Of a stretch of 64,000 nucleotides of DNA, positions 42,752 to 51,382 are shown one piece after another; the stretch's first letter is position 1, and each line of letters begins with the position of its first letter. The notes under the pieces were generated by a model. The model saw only the letters and a program-made list of their open reading frames with translations. It had not been told where the DNA came from and searched no databases. The stretch comes from Paenibacillus sp. 598K (GTDB taxonomy: Bacteria; Bacillota; Bacilli; Paenibacillales; Paenibacillaceae). The stretch spans positions 23,272-87,271 of the forward strand of contig NZ_BFBX01000071.1 of NCBI RefSeq assembly GCF_003851045.1. The letters run 5' to 3'. The translations under genes were made by a program, and so were the position numbers.

Positions 42752-42943
42752 TACATTCACTCCTATTCCATCTGTAAGGTTGCGGCCCGCCAACAGGGCA
42801 GGTGCCAGCTCGCGGAGGTTTCCTCCCGACAGTTCGGGCTACCAGGTACAGCAGCGCTTCGCTCGTCGCTTAGTTTCTCCTGTTGTCGTCGTTTCATGCT
42901 GAGTTTCTTGCGAGCCGTTCTCCCGGCACGAGGCCACTTTCTT
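42752..42943 (-). ncRNA. structured 5' leader of the nitroreductase gene
   Basis: From the -10 at 42944-42949 to the GTG lie about 186 transcribed bases that are GC-rich and foldable. Read leftward they include CCCGAACTGTCGGG immediately followed by GAGGAAACCTCC (42814-42838). This does not match a riboswitch class that I know. The leader may control expression or may simply be long. Confidence 0.35.
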
Positions 42944-42972
42944 ATTATGAGCTATAAACCTTTTTAATGTAA
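42944..42972 (-). promoter_or_regulatory. promoter of the nitroreductase gene
   Basis: Read leftward: TTACAT (42967-42972), a 17-nt spacer and CATAAT (42944-42949), in an AT-rich stretch within GC-rich surroundings. Confidence 0.6.
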
Positions 42973-43035
42973 GTAGGCACAATCATGTGGGATAGTATCA
43001 AAAAGGGTACCTCAGCCAGTTGCGGCAGGACACAA

Positions 43036-43082
43036 ATAAAAACAGCCTTCCGGGAGCATGAGGCGCTCCTCGGGAAGGCTGC
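43036..43082 (-). terminator. Rho-independent terminator of ahpCF
   Basis: Read leftward: CAGCCTTCCCGAGGAGC and GCTCCCGGAAGGCTG form a strong stem followed by TTTTTATTT. Confidence 0.88.
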
Positions 43083-43092
43083 GGCAGCAAGA

Positions 43093-44631
43093 TTAATGAC
43101 GAATCAGATAGTCGAATGCGCCCAGGGCAGCGTTGGCGCCAGAGCCCATCGAGATAATGATCTGTTTGTACGGATTGTCGGCACAGTCGCCGGCAGCGAA
43201 TACGCCCGGCAGGCTGGTCGCGCCATGCTTGTCGATGACGATCTCGCCCATCCGGTTGCGCTCGAGCGTATCGCCAAGCCAGTCGGTATTCGGCACCAGA
43301 CCGATCTGGACGAACACGCCCTCCAGCTCCACATGATGCTCCTCGCCGCTTTCGCGATCGACATAGGTGATGCCGTTCACTTTGTCCGTGCCGGTAATCT
43401 CTTTGGTCTGGACGTTTTTATGGACGGTCGTGTTCGGCAGGCTGCCCAGCCGCTCCTGCAGCACCGAGTCGGCCTTCAGCTCCGGCGCAAACTCCAATAC
43501 GGTCACATGGCTGGCGATGCCGGCCAGATCGATCGCCGCCTCGATGCCGGAGTTGCCGCCGCCGATGACTGCGACATGCTTGCCCTCGAAGAGCGGCCCG
43601 TCGCAGTGCGGACAGTAGGCGACGCCTTTGTTTTTGAACTCCGCCTCGCCGGGGACGCCGACATTACGCCAGCGCGCGCCGGTGGAGAGGATGACGGTTT
43701 TGCTCTTCAGCACCGCGCCGTTCTCCAGCTCGACCTCGATGAGGTCTTTTTTCTCCAGGCGGGTCGCCCGCTGCAGCTTCATGATATCGACCTTGTATTC
43801 CTTGACATGCTCCTCCAGGCTCGCCGCCAGCTTCGGACCTTCGGTGTACTTGACGCTGATGAAGTTCTCGATGCCCAGCGTATCCATCACCTGGCCGCCG
43901 AAGCGTTCGGCGACGATGCCGGTGCGGATGCCCTTACGCGCCGCATAGACAGCCGCACTCGCGCCGGCTGGACCGCCGCCGACGACGAGGACGTCATAGG
44001 GCTCCTTGTCTTCGAATTCGGAAGCGTCGGGACCGCCGCCGATCTTGGCCACGATCTCCTCGATGCTCATGCGCCCGCCGCCGAAGAACTCGTCGTTCAG
44101 GTATACCGACGGTACAGCCATCACTTCCTTGCTCTCGACTTCTTCCTTGAAGACGGCGCCGTCGATCATCGTGTGGGAGATGCCAGGATTGAGCACGCTC
44201 ATCACGTTGAGCGCCTGCACCACATCGGGACAGTTATGACAGCTCAGGCTGACATACGTCTCGAAGCGGTATTCGCCGCGGATCGCCTTGATCTGGTCGA
44301 TGACGCTCTGGTCGACCTTGGGGGCGCGACCGCTCACCTGCAGCAGCGCCAGCACCAGCGACGTGAACTCATGACCAAGCGGCGTCCCGGCAAAGACGAT
44401 GCCGCTCGACTCGCCGGGCCGGTTCACCTGGAAGCTCGGCGTGCGCGGCAGCTCGGTCTTCTCAACGGTAATACGCGGGGTCAGCGATGTCAGCTCGTCG
44501 ATCAGCTCCAGCATATCGGTCGAGCCTTTGTCGTCGCCGGCGCTCACCTGGAGCACCAGGTCGCTCTCGAGCAGCTGGAGATATTGATTCAGTTGTTGTT
44601 TGATATCTGCATCAAGTGCCATCGGGTTCAC
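43093..44631 (-). CDS. ahpF: alkyl hydroperoxide reductase subunit F
   Basis: A 512-residue flavoprotein disulfide reductase. The N-terminal ~200 residues hold two thioredoxin-like folds with the redox pair C-x2-C ([10 protein letters not shown], near residue 130). The C-terminal ~300 residues match thioredoxin reductase: FAD motif [12 protein letters not shown], redox pair [13 protein letters not shown] motif [12 protein letters not shown], and ending [11 protein letters not shown]. It passes electrons from NADH to AhpC. It follows ahpC by 117 bp on the same strand. AGAGAGGTGAACCCG precedes the ATG. Confidence 0.97.
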   Translation of the reverse strand: MNPMALDADIKQQLNQYLQLLESDLVLQVSAGDDKGSTDMLELIDELTSLTPRITVEKTELPRTPSFQVNRPGESSGIVFAGTPLGHEFTSLVLALLQVSGRAPKVDQSVIDQIKAIRGEYRFETYVSLSCHNCPDVVQALNVMSVLNPGISHTMIDGAVFKEEVESKEVMAVPSVYLNDEFFGGGRMSIEEIVAKIGGGPDASEFEDKEPYDVLVVGGGPAGASAAVYAARKGIRTGIVAERFGGQVMDTLGIENFISVKYTEGPKLAASLEEHVKEYKVDIMKLQRATRLEKKDLIEVELENGAVLKSKTVILSTGARWRNVGVPGEAEFKNKGVAYCPHCDGPLFEGKHVAVIGGGNSGIEAAIDLAGIASHVTVLEFAPELKADSVLQERLGSLPNTTVHKNVQTKEITGTDKVNGITYVDRESGEEHHVELEGVFVQIGLVPNTDWLGDTLERNRMGEIVIDKHGATSLPGVFAAGDCADNPYKQIIISMGSGANAALGAFDYLIRH

Positions 44632-44748
44632 CTCTCTAAGCCGTGATTTTTGTTAAAAAACGGCCGGAGCGGCACAAGGTAGCGGAACTCCCGCTACGCT
44701 TGACCTCTCCGGCACGTCTATCGTGTCGTTAAAAGGATGACAGCAGTC

Positions 44749-45312
44749 TTAGATTTTGCCTACGAGATCCAGACCTGGCTTCAGCGTAGCGCCGCCTTCT
44801 TGCCATTTGGCCGGGCATACCTCGCCTGGGTTGTTGCGCACATATTGCGCAGCTTTCACTTTGCCGACCAGCGTGCTGGCATCGCGGCCGATGCCGCCGG
44901 CGTTGATCTCTACAGCCTGGACGATACCGTCCGGGTCGATGATGAAGGTACCGCGATCTGCCAGACCGTCCTCTTCGATCAGGACGTCGAAGTTGCGGGA
45001 GATCGTGTGGGATGGATCGCCGATCATGATATATTTGATTTTGCCGATCGTCTCGGAGCTGTCATGCCATGCCTTGTGCGTGAAGTGCGTGTCTGTGGAC
45101 ACCGAGTATACTTCGACGCCGAGCGCTTGCAGCGCTTCGTATTGGTCTTGCAGGTCGCCGAGCTCAGTCGGGCAGACGAAGGTAAAGTCCGCAGGATAGA
45201 AGCATACGATGCTCCATTTTCCTTTGAGGTTAGCTTCGGTAACTTCGACGAACTGGCCGTTGTGGTACGCTTGCGCCTTAAACGGGGCGACTTCTTTTCC
45301 AATCAGAGACAT
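44749..45312 (-). CDS. ahpC: alkyl hydroperoxide reductase subunit C (typical 2-Cys peroxiredoxin)
   Basis: A 187-residue peroxiredoxin that reduces H2O2, organic peroxides and peroxynitrite. The peroxidatic Cys lies in [16 protein letters not shown] and the resolving Cys in [11 protein letters not shown]; the [10 protein letters not shown] and Arg in [10 protein letters not shown] are conserved. AGGAGGGAACCATCAC precedes the ATG. The gene is first in the ahpCF operon, behind a good SigA promoter with a PerR-like box at the start point. Confidence 0.97.
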   Translation of the reverse strand: MSLIGKEVAPFKAQAYHNGQFVEVTEANLKGKWSIVCFYPADFTFVCPTELGDLQDQYEALQALGVEVYSVSTDTHFTHKAWHDSSETIGKIKYIMIGDPSHTISRNFDVLIEEDGLADRGTFIIDPDGIVQAVEINAGGIGRDASTLVGKVKAAQYVRNNPGEVCPAKWQEGGATLKPGLDLVGKI

Positions 45313-45343
45313 GTGATGGTTCCCTCCTAAAGGTAATTGATTA

Positions 45344-45358
45344 TTAAACTCATTCTAA
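45344..45358 (-). promoter_or_regulatory. PerR-like box
   Basis: TTAGAATGAGTTTAA (read leftward) matches the 7-1-7 PerR consensus TTATAATNATTATAA at 11 of 14 defined positions. It covers the predicted transcription start of ahpC, where repressor binding would block initiation. Confidence 0.55.
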
Positions 45359-45362
45359 ACTA

Positions 45363-45391
45363 ATATTAATTATCCCGCCCGCAAAAGTCAA
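45363..45391 (-). promoter_or_regulatory. ahpC promoter
   Basis: TTGACT (45386-45391), a 17-nt spacer and TAATAT (45363-45368), read leftward. Confidence 0.78.
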
Positions 45392-45418
45392 GCCCTGCGC
45401 GCAAGGTTGTCCAACCTA

Positions 45419-46000
45419 TTATACATCAAATCGGTACTCCATGTCGCCAGCCATTGCTTGGGGAGTGTCCCCCGTCTTTCTGAAATCATGGGTGTACAGT
45501 AGTTGAAATTCGCCAAAATCGATCTGTTTATAAAATTCAAAGCAAGGAAATCCGTCGTGACAGCCCGATACCTTCACCTCTCCGTTCCTATACGCAGTGA
45601 CATACAGACAGTAATCAACGGGAGCTGCGTCCGGAGTGAGCGGGTTCGCCGCGCTTGCACGCATAGTTAAGGTTACGGCATCCTCGGTCCACTGCTCATC
45701 CTCGATGACAATCCCGTCTGTAGCCGCCTTGCCCTCCTTGTAGTGAACAGAGCCATCAGGCGCTGTCAGCCTGAGGACGGTAATCCCCGTATCTGCAAAG
45801 GCGGACACTCGCTGCTTCACGAAGTCGATAGTCGCTTCCTGCTCTACGCGACACCTGCCCGTGTTGGCTGCATGGGGCGTAAATTCTCTGTCATCTCCTT
45901 GAAATTCGTAAGTCATACCCGTATTCGGGTCTGTAATAGGGGGTAAATATAACATCCCGCCAATAAATATGCTGCCTCTTATTTTAATCAACTCTGCCAT
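45419..46000 (-). CDS. hypothetical protein, possibly DUF3238-like
   Basis: A 193-residue protein without signal peptide or membrane segment, predicted to be mostly beta. The segment YEFQGDDREFTPHAANTGRCRVEQEATIDF resembles the opening of DUF3238-type proteins, and the two following halves (VKVSGCHDGFPCFEFYKQIDFGEFQLLYTHDF) fit that pattern, but I am not sure of the match. Paired cysteines lie in the C-terminal half. GAAGGAGTGACCAGAA precedes the ATG. It is transcribed alone. Confidence 0.6.
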   Translation of the reverse strand: MAELIKIRGSIFIGGMLYLPPITDPNTGMTYEFQGDDREFTPHAANTGRCRVEQEATIDFVKQRVSAFADTGITVLRLTAPDGSVHYKEGKAATDGIVIEDEQWTEDAVTLTMRASAANPLTPDAAPVDYCLYVTAYRNGEVKVSGCHDGFPCFEFYKQIDFGEFQLLYTHDFRKTGDTPQAMAGDMEYRFDV

Positions 46001-46304
46001 TTCTGGTCACTCCTTCATAATTATTAGCCTATGTATCCCGTAACGATCTCGCATAGATATGGTCATATCGTCACGTAATATTATAGCCCATAGAGCTAAC
46101 CAAGAAATGTAACGCAGGTTACAAACAAGAGCTTAATCTACATAAAATTTTTTTACACGAATCCTGCTACAAACGAACATCGCCAGCGAGCCTTTTACGC
46201 AGAACGGTTCGTTTTTTTTGAAGCATCCTGTTTACTCGATCGCGTTAATGGTTAAAAAGGTGCGATTATTCCCAAATATTTCGACTCGTGGAGGATTGGT
46301 GCCG
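46001..46304. other. AT-rich intergenic region between divergent genes
   Basis: About 300 bp with no gene. It contains short inverted repeats (GATATGGTCATATC; GTAACGCAGGTTAC) and a terminator-like hairpin (46172-46219). It must hold the promoters of the genes on both sides; no convincing hexamer pair was found. Confidence 0.5.
46172..46219 (+). terminator. orphan terminator-like structure
   Basis: AACGAAC pairs with GTTCGTT over a 28-nt loop and is followed by eight T. No rightward gene lies upstream, so it could end a short RNA or act as an attenuator before the lipoprotein gene. Confidence 0.35.
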
Positions 46305-47093
46305 ATGAAAAATAAAATGAAGCGTTACTTATCCGCTTCGTATGCCGTCCGAGGTTCTGTCGCGCTTGTCGCGTTGCTTGCTTTGTCGCTCCTGGCTGCG
46401 GGTTGCGCCGACTCGTCCAAGGATAACGGCGGCGCCGCATCCGCCTACCGCCCCGCCGAGCCGGGCCAAGTGGAGCTGGACCGTCTGCAAGGCATGTATT
46501 ACGGCTTCAGCCCCGACTATGACGGCAGCGAATGCGGCGGCATGTGCTGGAACATCGTCACCTTCCTGCCGGATGGGCAGCTGTTCCTCGACGCTCCGCC
46601 CTCGGGCGGCCCGGAGACGATCGATTGCGCCGAAGCCGCCTGTCAGCCATACCGGATCGAGAACGGAGAGCTGCTCCTGGAGGATGGGGAGACGCGTACC
46701 ATCGAGGTTGTCGACGACACCTTGATCATCGACGATGTCGAACTGGCGCCGGTACTGCCGGTGCAAGAGGATCTGACGCTCGACCAACAGTATACGCATC
46801 AAGGGTTCAGCGGTCTGGTCGGCATCTCTGCCGGGTCCACCTCCTGGCAAGAGGACATCGTGCTGAGGAGAGATGGCACCTATGAGAGCAGCAATCTGAT
46901 GCTAGGCTCCGTCGAAGGCGGAGCGCCGACTACCGGAGCGGCCGGAAGCGATGCGAGCGGCACGTACCGGATCAGCGGCAACACGATTTCCCTCACCAAT
47001 TCGCTTGGCGAAACCGAGCATGCGTTGTTCTTTATCCATGTCGATGACGACAGCATCCAGATCGGCGACCGGAATTTTCTTGTCGAACCGTAA
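46305..47093 (+). CDS. hypothetical lipoprotein
   Basis: A 262-residue exported lipoprotein. The leader runs from MKNKMKRYLSAS to the lipobox SLLAAGCAD. The mature part has two similar halves: in each a strand-rich segment ends in a small ligand-like domain (GMYYGFSPDYDGSECGGMCWNIVTFLPDGQLFLD with three Cys; then GFSGLVGISAGSTSWQEDIVLRRDGTYES). The second half resembles lipocalin-like barrel proteins that describe a response to dose (TYRISGNTISLTNSLGETEHALFFI). The ATG at 46305 follows GGAGG. Family not recognised. Confidence 0.72.
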   Translation: MKNKMKRYLSASYAVRGSVALVALLALSLLAAGCADSSKDNGGAASAYRPAEPGQVELDRLQGMYYGFSPDYDGSECGGMCWNIVTFLPDGQLFLDAPPSGGPETIDCAEAACQPYRIENGELLLEDGETRTIEVVDDTLIIDDVELAPVLPVQEDLTLDQQYTHQGFSGLVGISAGSTSWQEDIVLRRDGTYESSNLMLGSVEGGAPTTGAAGSDASGTYRISGNTISLTNSLGETEHALFFIHVDDDSIQIGDRNFLVEP

Positions 47094-47163
47094 ATTTTCG
47101 TGCGATTGATACCTCCCAATCTTGTCCTAACGTGGTAGAATGGATAAGGGAAGGAGGTCAGCA

Positions 47164-47799
47164 ATGACCATGGACAATGTAAAAGAAAAAACCGAAGAAG
47201 AAAAAAAACGCGAGGAAGAAGCGAAAAAAATCATCGTCGCGATTCATTCCCGCTCGCTGCAGATGCTCCAGACTGACTTCGACGCCTACCAGGTGGAGGG
47301 TCAGATTATCAATCACCCGAACTTCGGGCCGATGTTCGTCTACCGGCTGAAAGAAAAAGAAGGTGACAAGGAATATGCCTGCGGCTTCTTCATGAATGAA
47401 ATGCTCCAAAAACACCAGGATCCCGGACGGGCCAGTCAGTGGCTCGCGTCCTTCTATATCGATATGATCGAAGCCGGCGTCAGCCGCCCGCTGCTCGCTC
47501 CGCCTGCGGATCAGGAGGCGGCCAAAAAGCTGCTCGACGAGCAGGTCGTTCCCTTCTGCGCAACCGCTGTCAGAGAAGAATTCGGCTCGGACAAAGTGCA
47601 AGTCGGCTTCAATATGCACAAGCAAGCCGGTCCTGTCCTCGAAGCGGGATTCCCGCAGTTCAAGGATGGCAACAACGCCTGCGCGATGCCGCTGCAGTAT
47701 CTGATGACGCTGCACCTGATGAATCGCGATCCATCCGACCCGCTCATCAATGGGCTATACAAGATCCAGGAAGAGCACGAGGAAGCCAAGCAAGCCTGA
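47164..47799 (+). CDS. hypothetical cytoplasmic protein
   Basis: A 211-residue protein that I do not recognise. The first 25 residues are Lys/Glu-rich (EKTEEEKKREEEAKKI) and probably helical. The rest has a compact fold with the text GPMFVYRLKEKEGDKEYACGFFMNEMLQKHQDPGRASQWLASFYIDM. There is no signal peptide. The ATG at 47164 is set by GGAAGGAGG 7 nt upstream. It is a single-gene unit between two unrelated transcripts and is closed by a hairpin. Confidence 0.7.
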   Translation: MTMDNVKEKTEEEKKREEEAKKIIVAIHSRSLQMLQTDFDAYQVEGQIINHPNFGPMFVYRLKEKEGDKEYACGFFMNEMLQKHQDPGRASQWLASFYIDMIEAGVSRPLLAPPADQEAAKKLLDEQVVPFCATAVREEFGSDKVQVGFNMHKQAGPVLEAGFPQFKDGNNACAMPLQYLMTLHLMNRDPSDPLINGLYKIQEEHEEAKQA

Positions 47800-47828
47800 A
47801 GACTAGCCGCTCAGCCTGTCATCGCTGC

Positions 47829-47872
47829 CCAACAAGCCGCCCCCGGGATCACCCGAAGGGCGGCTTGTTGGT
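47829..47872. terminator. bidirectional hairpin
   Basis: CCAACAAGCCGCCC and GGGCGGCTTGTTGG form a perfect 14-bp stem between the convergent genes at 47799 and 47942. No long T-run follows. Confidence 0.7.
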
Positions 47873-47941
47873 GTCATCCATGCGGCGAACAATTCTGGAC
47901 CGGTGACTTAGGTTGCCTGATCCTAACGCCCGCCAATCCGC

Positions 47942-48310
47942 TCAGGTCAACCGCCCGAGCCGCTCTGCCGCTTCCTCCTCGGACGGCAGGAATAAGCATT
48001 GCCGCCCCTCGTTGCACTCGTAAATAAAGTCGCGCAAGCTCTTGCTCGTCACCTGCGAGAAGTCTCCGACAATCGCCAGCTTCACCTGATAGTTCACAGC
48101 CTTCTGCAGGATCCCTCCCGCCAGCCTCGTGCTCAGATCAAAGAAACGTTCGCTGAAGCGCTCCTTCGGCAGGATGATGCGATCGCAGCCCGTCTCGTAC
48201 CGCACCGTCATCATCAGATCGAGAGCCGTCTGCTCGTCATCGATAACTGACGGCCAGCTGCGGACCAGCGCCACCGGAGCGCCTGCCGTTTGCAGTTGCT
48301 CGATATTCAT
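47942..48310 (-). CDS. DUF4180-type protein
   Basis: A 122-residue protein matching DUF4180 in its text: alternating helix-strand pattern, SVIDDEQTALDLMMTVRYETGCDRIILPKERFSERFFDLSTRLAGGILQK and YQVKLAIVGDFS. The family is STAS-like in fold and of unknown function. Its ATG overlaps the stop of the TPR gene by 4 bp, so the two are coupled. Confidence 0.8.
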   Translation of the reverse strand: MNIEQLQTAGAPVALVRSWPSVIDDEQTALDLMMTVRYETGCDRIILPKERFSERFFDLSTRLAGGILQKAVNYQVKLAIVGDFSQVTSKSLRDFIYECNEGRQCLFLPSEEEAAERLGRLT

Positions 48311-49146
48311 TCCGTCTGCTCCTCTCTGTGCGCCGGCACCTCATCCAGCTCTGCTGCCAGTTGGCGCACCTCCTCGGGCGATGTCGACGGGATCAGCGCC
48401 GCAGGCCGTCCCAATGCAGCTTCGCATTGCTCGCGCGCCTCGTCAACTTTGCCCAACTGCTTGAGCGTACGCGCATAATAATAGTAAGGCTCCGCGAACT
48501 TGGGCGACTTGGCGATGACCTGCTTGTACATCTCCTCGGCTTCCTCATAACGTCCCAGCATATAATACGTCTGCGCCAGATTGTCGCGGATCGTCTGGTC
48601 CTCGCTATTGTAGTCGTAGGCCTCGAGGTTAAAGGCGAGCGCCTCCTCATGCTGACCGCTGAGCAGCTTGAGATAGCCGAGGTTGCCATAGACCATCGTG
48701 TTCTTAAATTTGTTAAAGATGGCCTCGAGCAGCGTCAGCGCCTCCTCTCGTCTGTGCTGCAGCCAGTAGACGGTCGAAAGGTTGATCTTGATCTGCATCT
48801 CGTCCTCGCGGCGCTTCGCCTTGGTCAAGCCGTCCCGGAACACCTGCTCGGCTCGCGCCAGCTCGCCCTTGCGCAGCAGCAGATAGCCATAATGAGCCAG
48901 CACCTGCGCTCCGGCATTGGGCAGAGCGGCCGTTTTCTCAAGCAGCGCCAGCGCCTTGTCCTCCTGGCCTTGCATAAAAGCGGCATTGGCTCTCATCGAG
49001 TACAGCATCGGCCGATTGCTATAGTAGCCGTAGCCTACCAACAATACGACGACTGCGACTCCAGCCAGCCAATGAAGCAGGAACGCGCCGCCGACCACGA
49101 CGATAATTACCGCAAACATCAATACGCTTAGTGCCAGCTTGGGCAT
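48307..49146 (-). CDS. membrane-anchored TPR protein
   Basis: A 279-residue protein with two closely spaced N-terminal helices (LALSVLMFAVIIVVVGGAFLLHWLAGVAVVVLLVGYGYY) and about five TPR units (for example AFMQGQEDKALALLEKTAALP, LLRKGELARAEQVFRDGL, TYYMLGRYEEAEEMYKQVIAKSP, TLKQLGKVDEAREQCEAAL). It probably scaffolds other proteins at the membrane. The ATG at 49146 starts the hydrophobic leader after GGGGAGC. Confidence 0.82.
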   Translation of the reverse strand: MPKLALSVLMFAVIIVVVGGAFLLHWLAGVAVVVLLVGYGYYSNRPMLYSMRANAAFMQGQEDKALALLEKTAALPNAGAQVLAHYGYLLLRKGELARAEQVFRDGLTKAKRREDEMQIKINLSTVYWLQHRREEALTLLEAIFNKFKNTMVYGNLGYLKLLSGQHEEALAFNLEAYDYNSEDQTIRDNLAQTYYMLGRYEEAEEMYKQVIAKSPKFAEPYYYYARTLKQLGKVDEAREQCEAALGRPAALIPSTSPEEVRQLAAELDEVPAHREEQTE

Positions 49147-49251
49147 TGGTTCTCTTGCTCCCCTTTCCCTGATCTTGCCATAGGCAATGTTCTCTCTGAC
49201 CAGTATACCATTGCTGGTGCGATTAGGGGAGCAAGTGCAGGACGACACCGA

Positions 49252-50277
49252 CTAATCCGCCAGCTTCGAGAAGTGCTCCGCAGCCGAGCGAACGGCCAGG
49301 ATACTCGAGGAATTCAACGAGTTGTCCAGCAGCAGCACCCGGTCGTTCTGTACCGCCTTGAGCGACTGCCATACCGCCATCGGCTCCAATGCCTCGACTG
49401 CCGCCCTTGCCGTATCGAGATCATGCTGGATGATCAGCACGTCGGGGTCCATAGCGGCCAGCGACTCCAGCGACAGATTGGCGCTATCCTCCGGATAGCT
49501 CTCAGGCGCATGCAAGCCGAAGCCGCTTTCCTCATTATAATAGACGGTGTTGTTTTTGCCTTGCGCGACGAAGTTGGCTTTGCCGTCTACACGCACCAAC
49601 GCATAAGTCAGATCCTCTAGCGGGGCCAGTTGCGACCTGGTCTGCGCGATCAATTGCTTGGTCTCTTCGATATACTGCTCGGCCTGCTCCTCATGGCCGA
49701 TGATGCGAGCGCATAGCCGGGTAGCATCCTGCCAATCGTCGCTATAGCCGATCTGGATGACGGGAGCAATACGAACCAAGTCGTCGTAAATGGCATCGAT
49801 GTGTCCCTGGAAGGTGACGATCACATCGGGATCGGCCTCCATGATCGTCTCCAGATTGAGATCGCGGCCGCTGCCCAGATCGAGGATATCCGCCCCTGCT
49901 GCATACGGCTGCAGCGTGACGAACTCGGCTAGCGCTTCTCCAGCACTCGCGGATGCGACAGGCGGCTGCCCGAGCGCAAAAAAGTAATCCAGATAGAGCG
50001 GATGCAGCACAGCGATCCGTTCGGGCTTGGCCTCCAGCACGGTCTCGATACCGGCAGCATCGACGATCGTGCGCGGCCAACCGTCCGTCATCTCGGGCTC
50101 GGCATTATCGCTTCCTTGCGCAGCCGCAGTCGCATCCTTCGCGTTGCTGCTGTTTTCCGCTGCTTGCGCTTGTTTGGGCGCTTCCCCCTTGTCGGCTGCG
50201 CCGCCGCAGCCGCTCAACGCCAGGGCGAATGCCAGGATGAGTATAGGCACGCTTAGCTCATTACGTCTCTTTTTCAT
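49252..50277 (-). CDS. iron/siderophore ABC substrate-binding lipoprotein
   Basis: A 341-residue type III (FhuD/BtuF-like) binding protein. The leader ends in the lipobox ALSGCGG, followed by an Ala/Lys/Glu-rich linker. Typical text is RIAVLHPLYLDYFFALGQPPVAS, LNLETIMEADPDVIVTFQG, and LESLAAMDPDVLIIQHDLD. It should capture an iron chelate outside the cell. It is the last gene of the Fur-box operon, 12 bp after the YumC-type gene. No permease or ATPase gene is near, so the channel lies elsewhere. Confidence 0.9.
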   Translation of the reverse strand: MKKRRNELSVPILILAFALALSGCGGAADKGEAPKQAQAAENSSNAKDATAAAQGSDNAEPEMTDGWPRTIVDAAGIETVLEAKPERIAVLHPLYLDYFFALGQPPVASASAGEALAEFVTLQPYAAGADILDLGSGRDLNLETIMEADPDVIVTFQGHIDAIYDDLVRIAPVIQIGYSDDWQDATRLCARIIGHEEQAEQYIEETKQLIAQTRSQLAPLEDLTYALVRVDGKANFVAQGKNNTVYYNEESGFGLHAPESYPEDSANLSLESLAAMDPDVLIIQHDLDTARAAVEALEPMAVWQSLKAVQNDRVLLLDNSLNSSSILAVRSAAEHFSKLAD

Positions 50278-50289
50278 TTGTTATCTCCT

Positions 50290-51336
50290 CTATTTCGTAT
50301 ATAACTCCTTCATGAGCTCGCGGTTTTTGTTGGCGAACAGTTCATTGTGGGAGGACACCATGCCATAGGCGTGAGCTTCCGGCGTGATGAACTGCTTGGC
50401 TTCGTTGACGGCGTTCGCCGCGTCCTGGAAGGCGCCCGCGATCAGGTGCAGCTTGCCTTCATGATAGAGCACGTCTCCGGCAGCGTAGATGCCTGGCACC
50501 GAGGTCGCGCTTGTCGGCGTGCCCGCGACACGGAAGTCCTTCATCTCGATCTGCACTTCGCTGTTGGCGAGCAGCTCCTTGTCCCGTTCGTAGCCGTGAT
50601 TGATGATCACCTCATCCACCGCAAGCTGCATCGTAGCCGCGTCCTCCGTGCGAGCAAGCGTCACCGAGGCGACACGGCCCTGATCCTTGTCCGCGACCAG
50701 CGTCGTGATCGTCGTATTGAGCAGCACCTCAACCCCGCTCTTGCCAAGCTTGGATATTTCGGCCTCATGGCCCTTGAGCGCATCGCTGCGGTAGGTCAAG
50801 TATACTTTGTCTGCGATCGGAGCCAGCTCGTTGGCCCAATCCACCGCTGAATTGCCTCCGCCCGAGATAAGCACCGTCTTGCCCTTGAAGCGGGCAAGCG
50901 ACTTGACCGTATAATGAAGATTGGTCACCTCGTAGCGATCGGCCCCCTCGATATCGAGCTTGATCGGCTTCAGAATCCCGCCGCCGACCGCGAGGATGAC
51001 GGTGCGGGAGCGATGGATGGCTCCGGAGGCCGTATGCAGCAGGAAGATGCCCTCGGCGTCTCTTGCGATCGATTCGACCTTCTCTCCGAGGACGACCTCG
51101 GGCTGGAACGTCATCGCCTGCGTCACTAGCTGCTCGATCAGCTTGGCGCCAGGCACGGGCGTCAGGCCGCCGACATCCCAGATCATCTTCTCGGGATAGA
51201 CATGCACTTTGCCGCCCAGGAAGGGCTGGTATTCGATAATTTTCGCCTTCAGCTCCCGCAAGCCGCTATAAAAAGCGGCATACAGACCCGCAGGTCCGCC
51301 GCCGATAATCGTTACATCCATAATTTCTGTAGACAT
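50290..51336 (-). CDS. ferredoxin/flavodoxin-NADP+ reductase (YumC type)
   Basis: A 348-residue thioredoxin-reductase-like flavoprotein that lacks the redox-active C-x2-C. The FAD motif is IIGGGPAGLYAAFYSGLRELKAKIIE, the NADPH motif VLISGGGNSAVDWANEL, and the end PGIYAAGDVLYHEGKLHLIAGAFQDAANAVNEAKQFI. The C-terminal extension with aromatic residues that stacks on FAD in YumC seems present (SSHNELFAN). It would reduce ferredoxin, flavodoxin or possibly free flavin. In this operon it could supply electrons to the monooxygenase. Confidence 0.93.
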   Translation of the reverse strand: MSTEIMDVTIIGGGPAGLYAAFYSGLRELKAKIIEYQPFLGGKVHVYPEKMIWDVGGLTPVPGAKLIEQLVTQAMTFQPEVVLGEKVESIARDAEGIFLLHTASGAIHRSRTVILAVGGGILKPIKLDIEGADRYEVTNLHYTVKSLARFKGKTVLISGGGNSAVDWANELAPIADKVYLTYRSDALKGHEAEISKLGKSGVEVLLNTTITTLVADKDQGRVASVTLARTEDAATMQLAVDEVIINHGYERDKELLANSEVQIEMKDFRVAGTPTSATSVPGIYAAGDVLYHEGKLHLIAGAFQDAANAVNEAKQFITPEAHAYGMVSSHNELFANKNRELMKELYTK

Positions 51337-51382
51337 CGTTATCCCTCATTTTCCTAATATGATATTCTTGTTGGCAGTTGGC

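Noticed and set aside
42985..44646. 553-codon open frame opposite ahpF
   Set aside because: AhpF motifs are all present on the minus strand. The plus-strand frame has no ribosome site.
49252..50277. Complete siderophore ABC transporter
   Set aside because: Only the binding protein is present; no FecCD-type permease or ATPase gene lies nearby.
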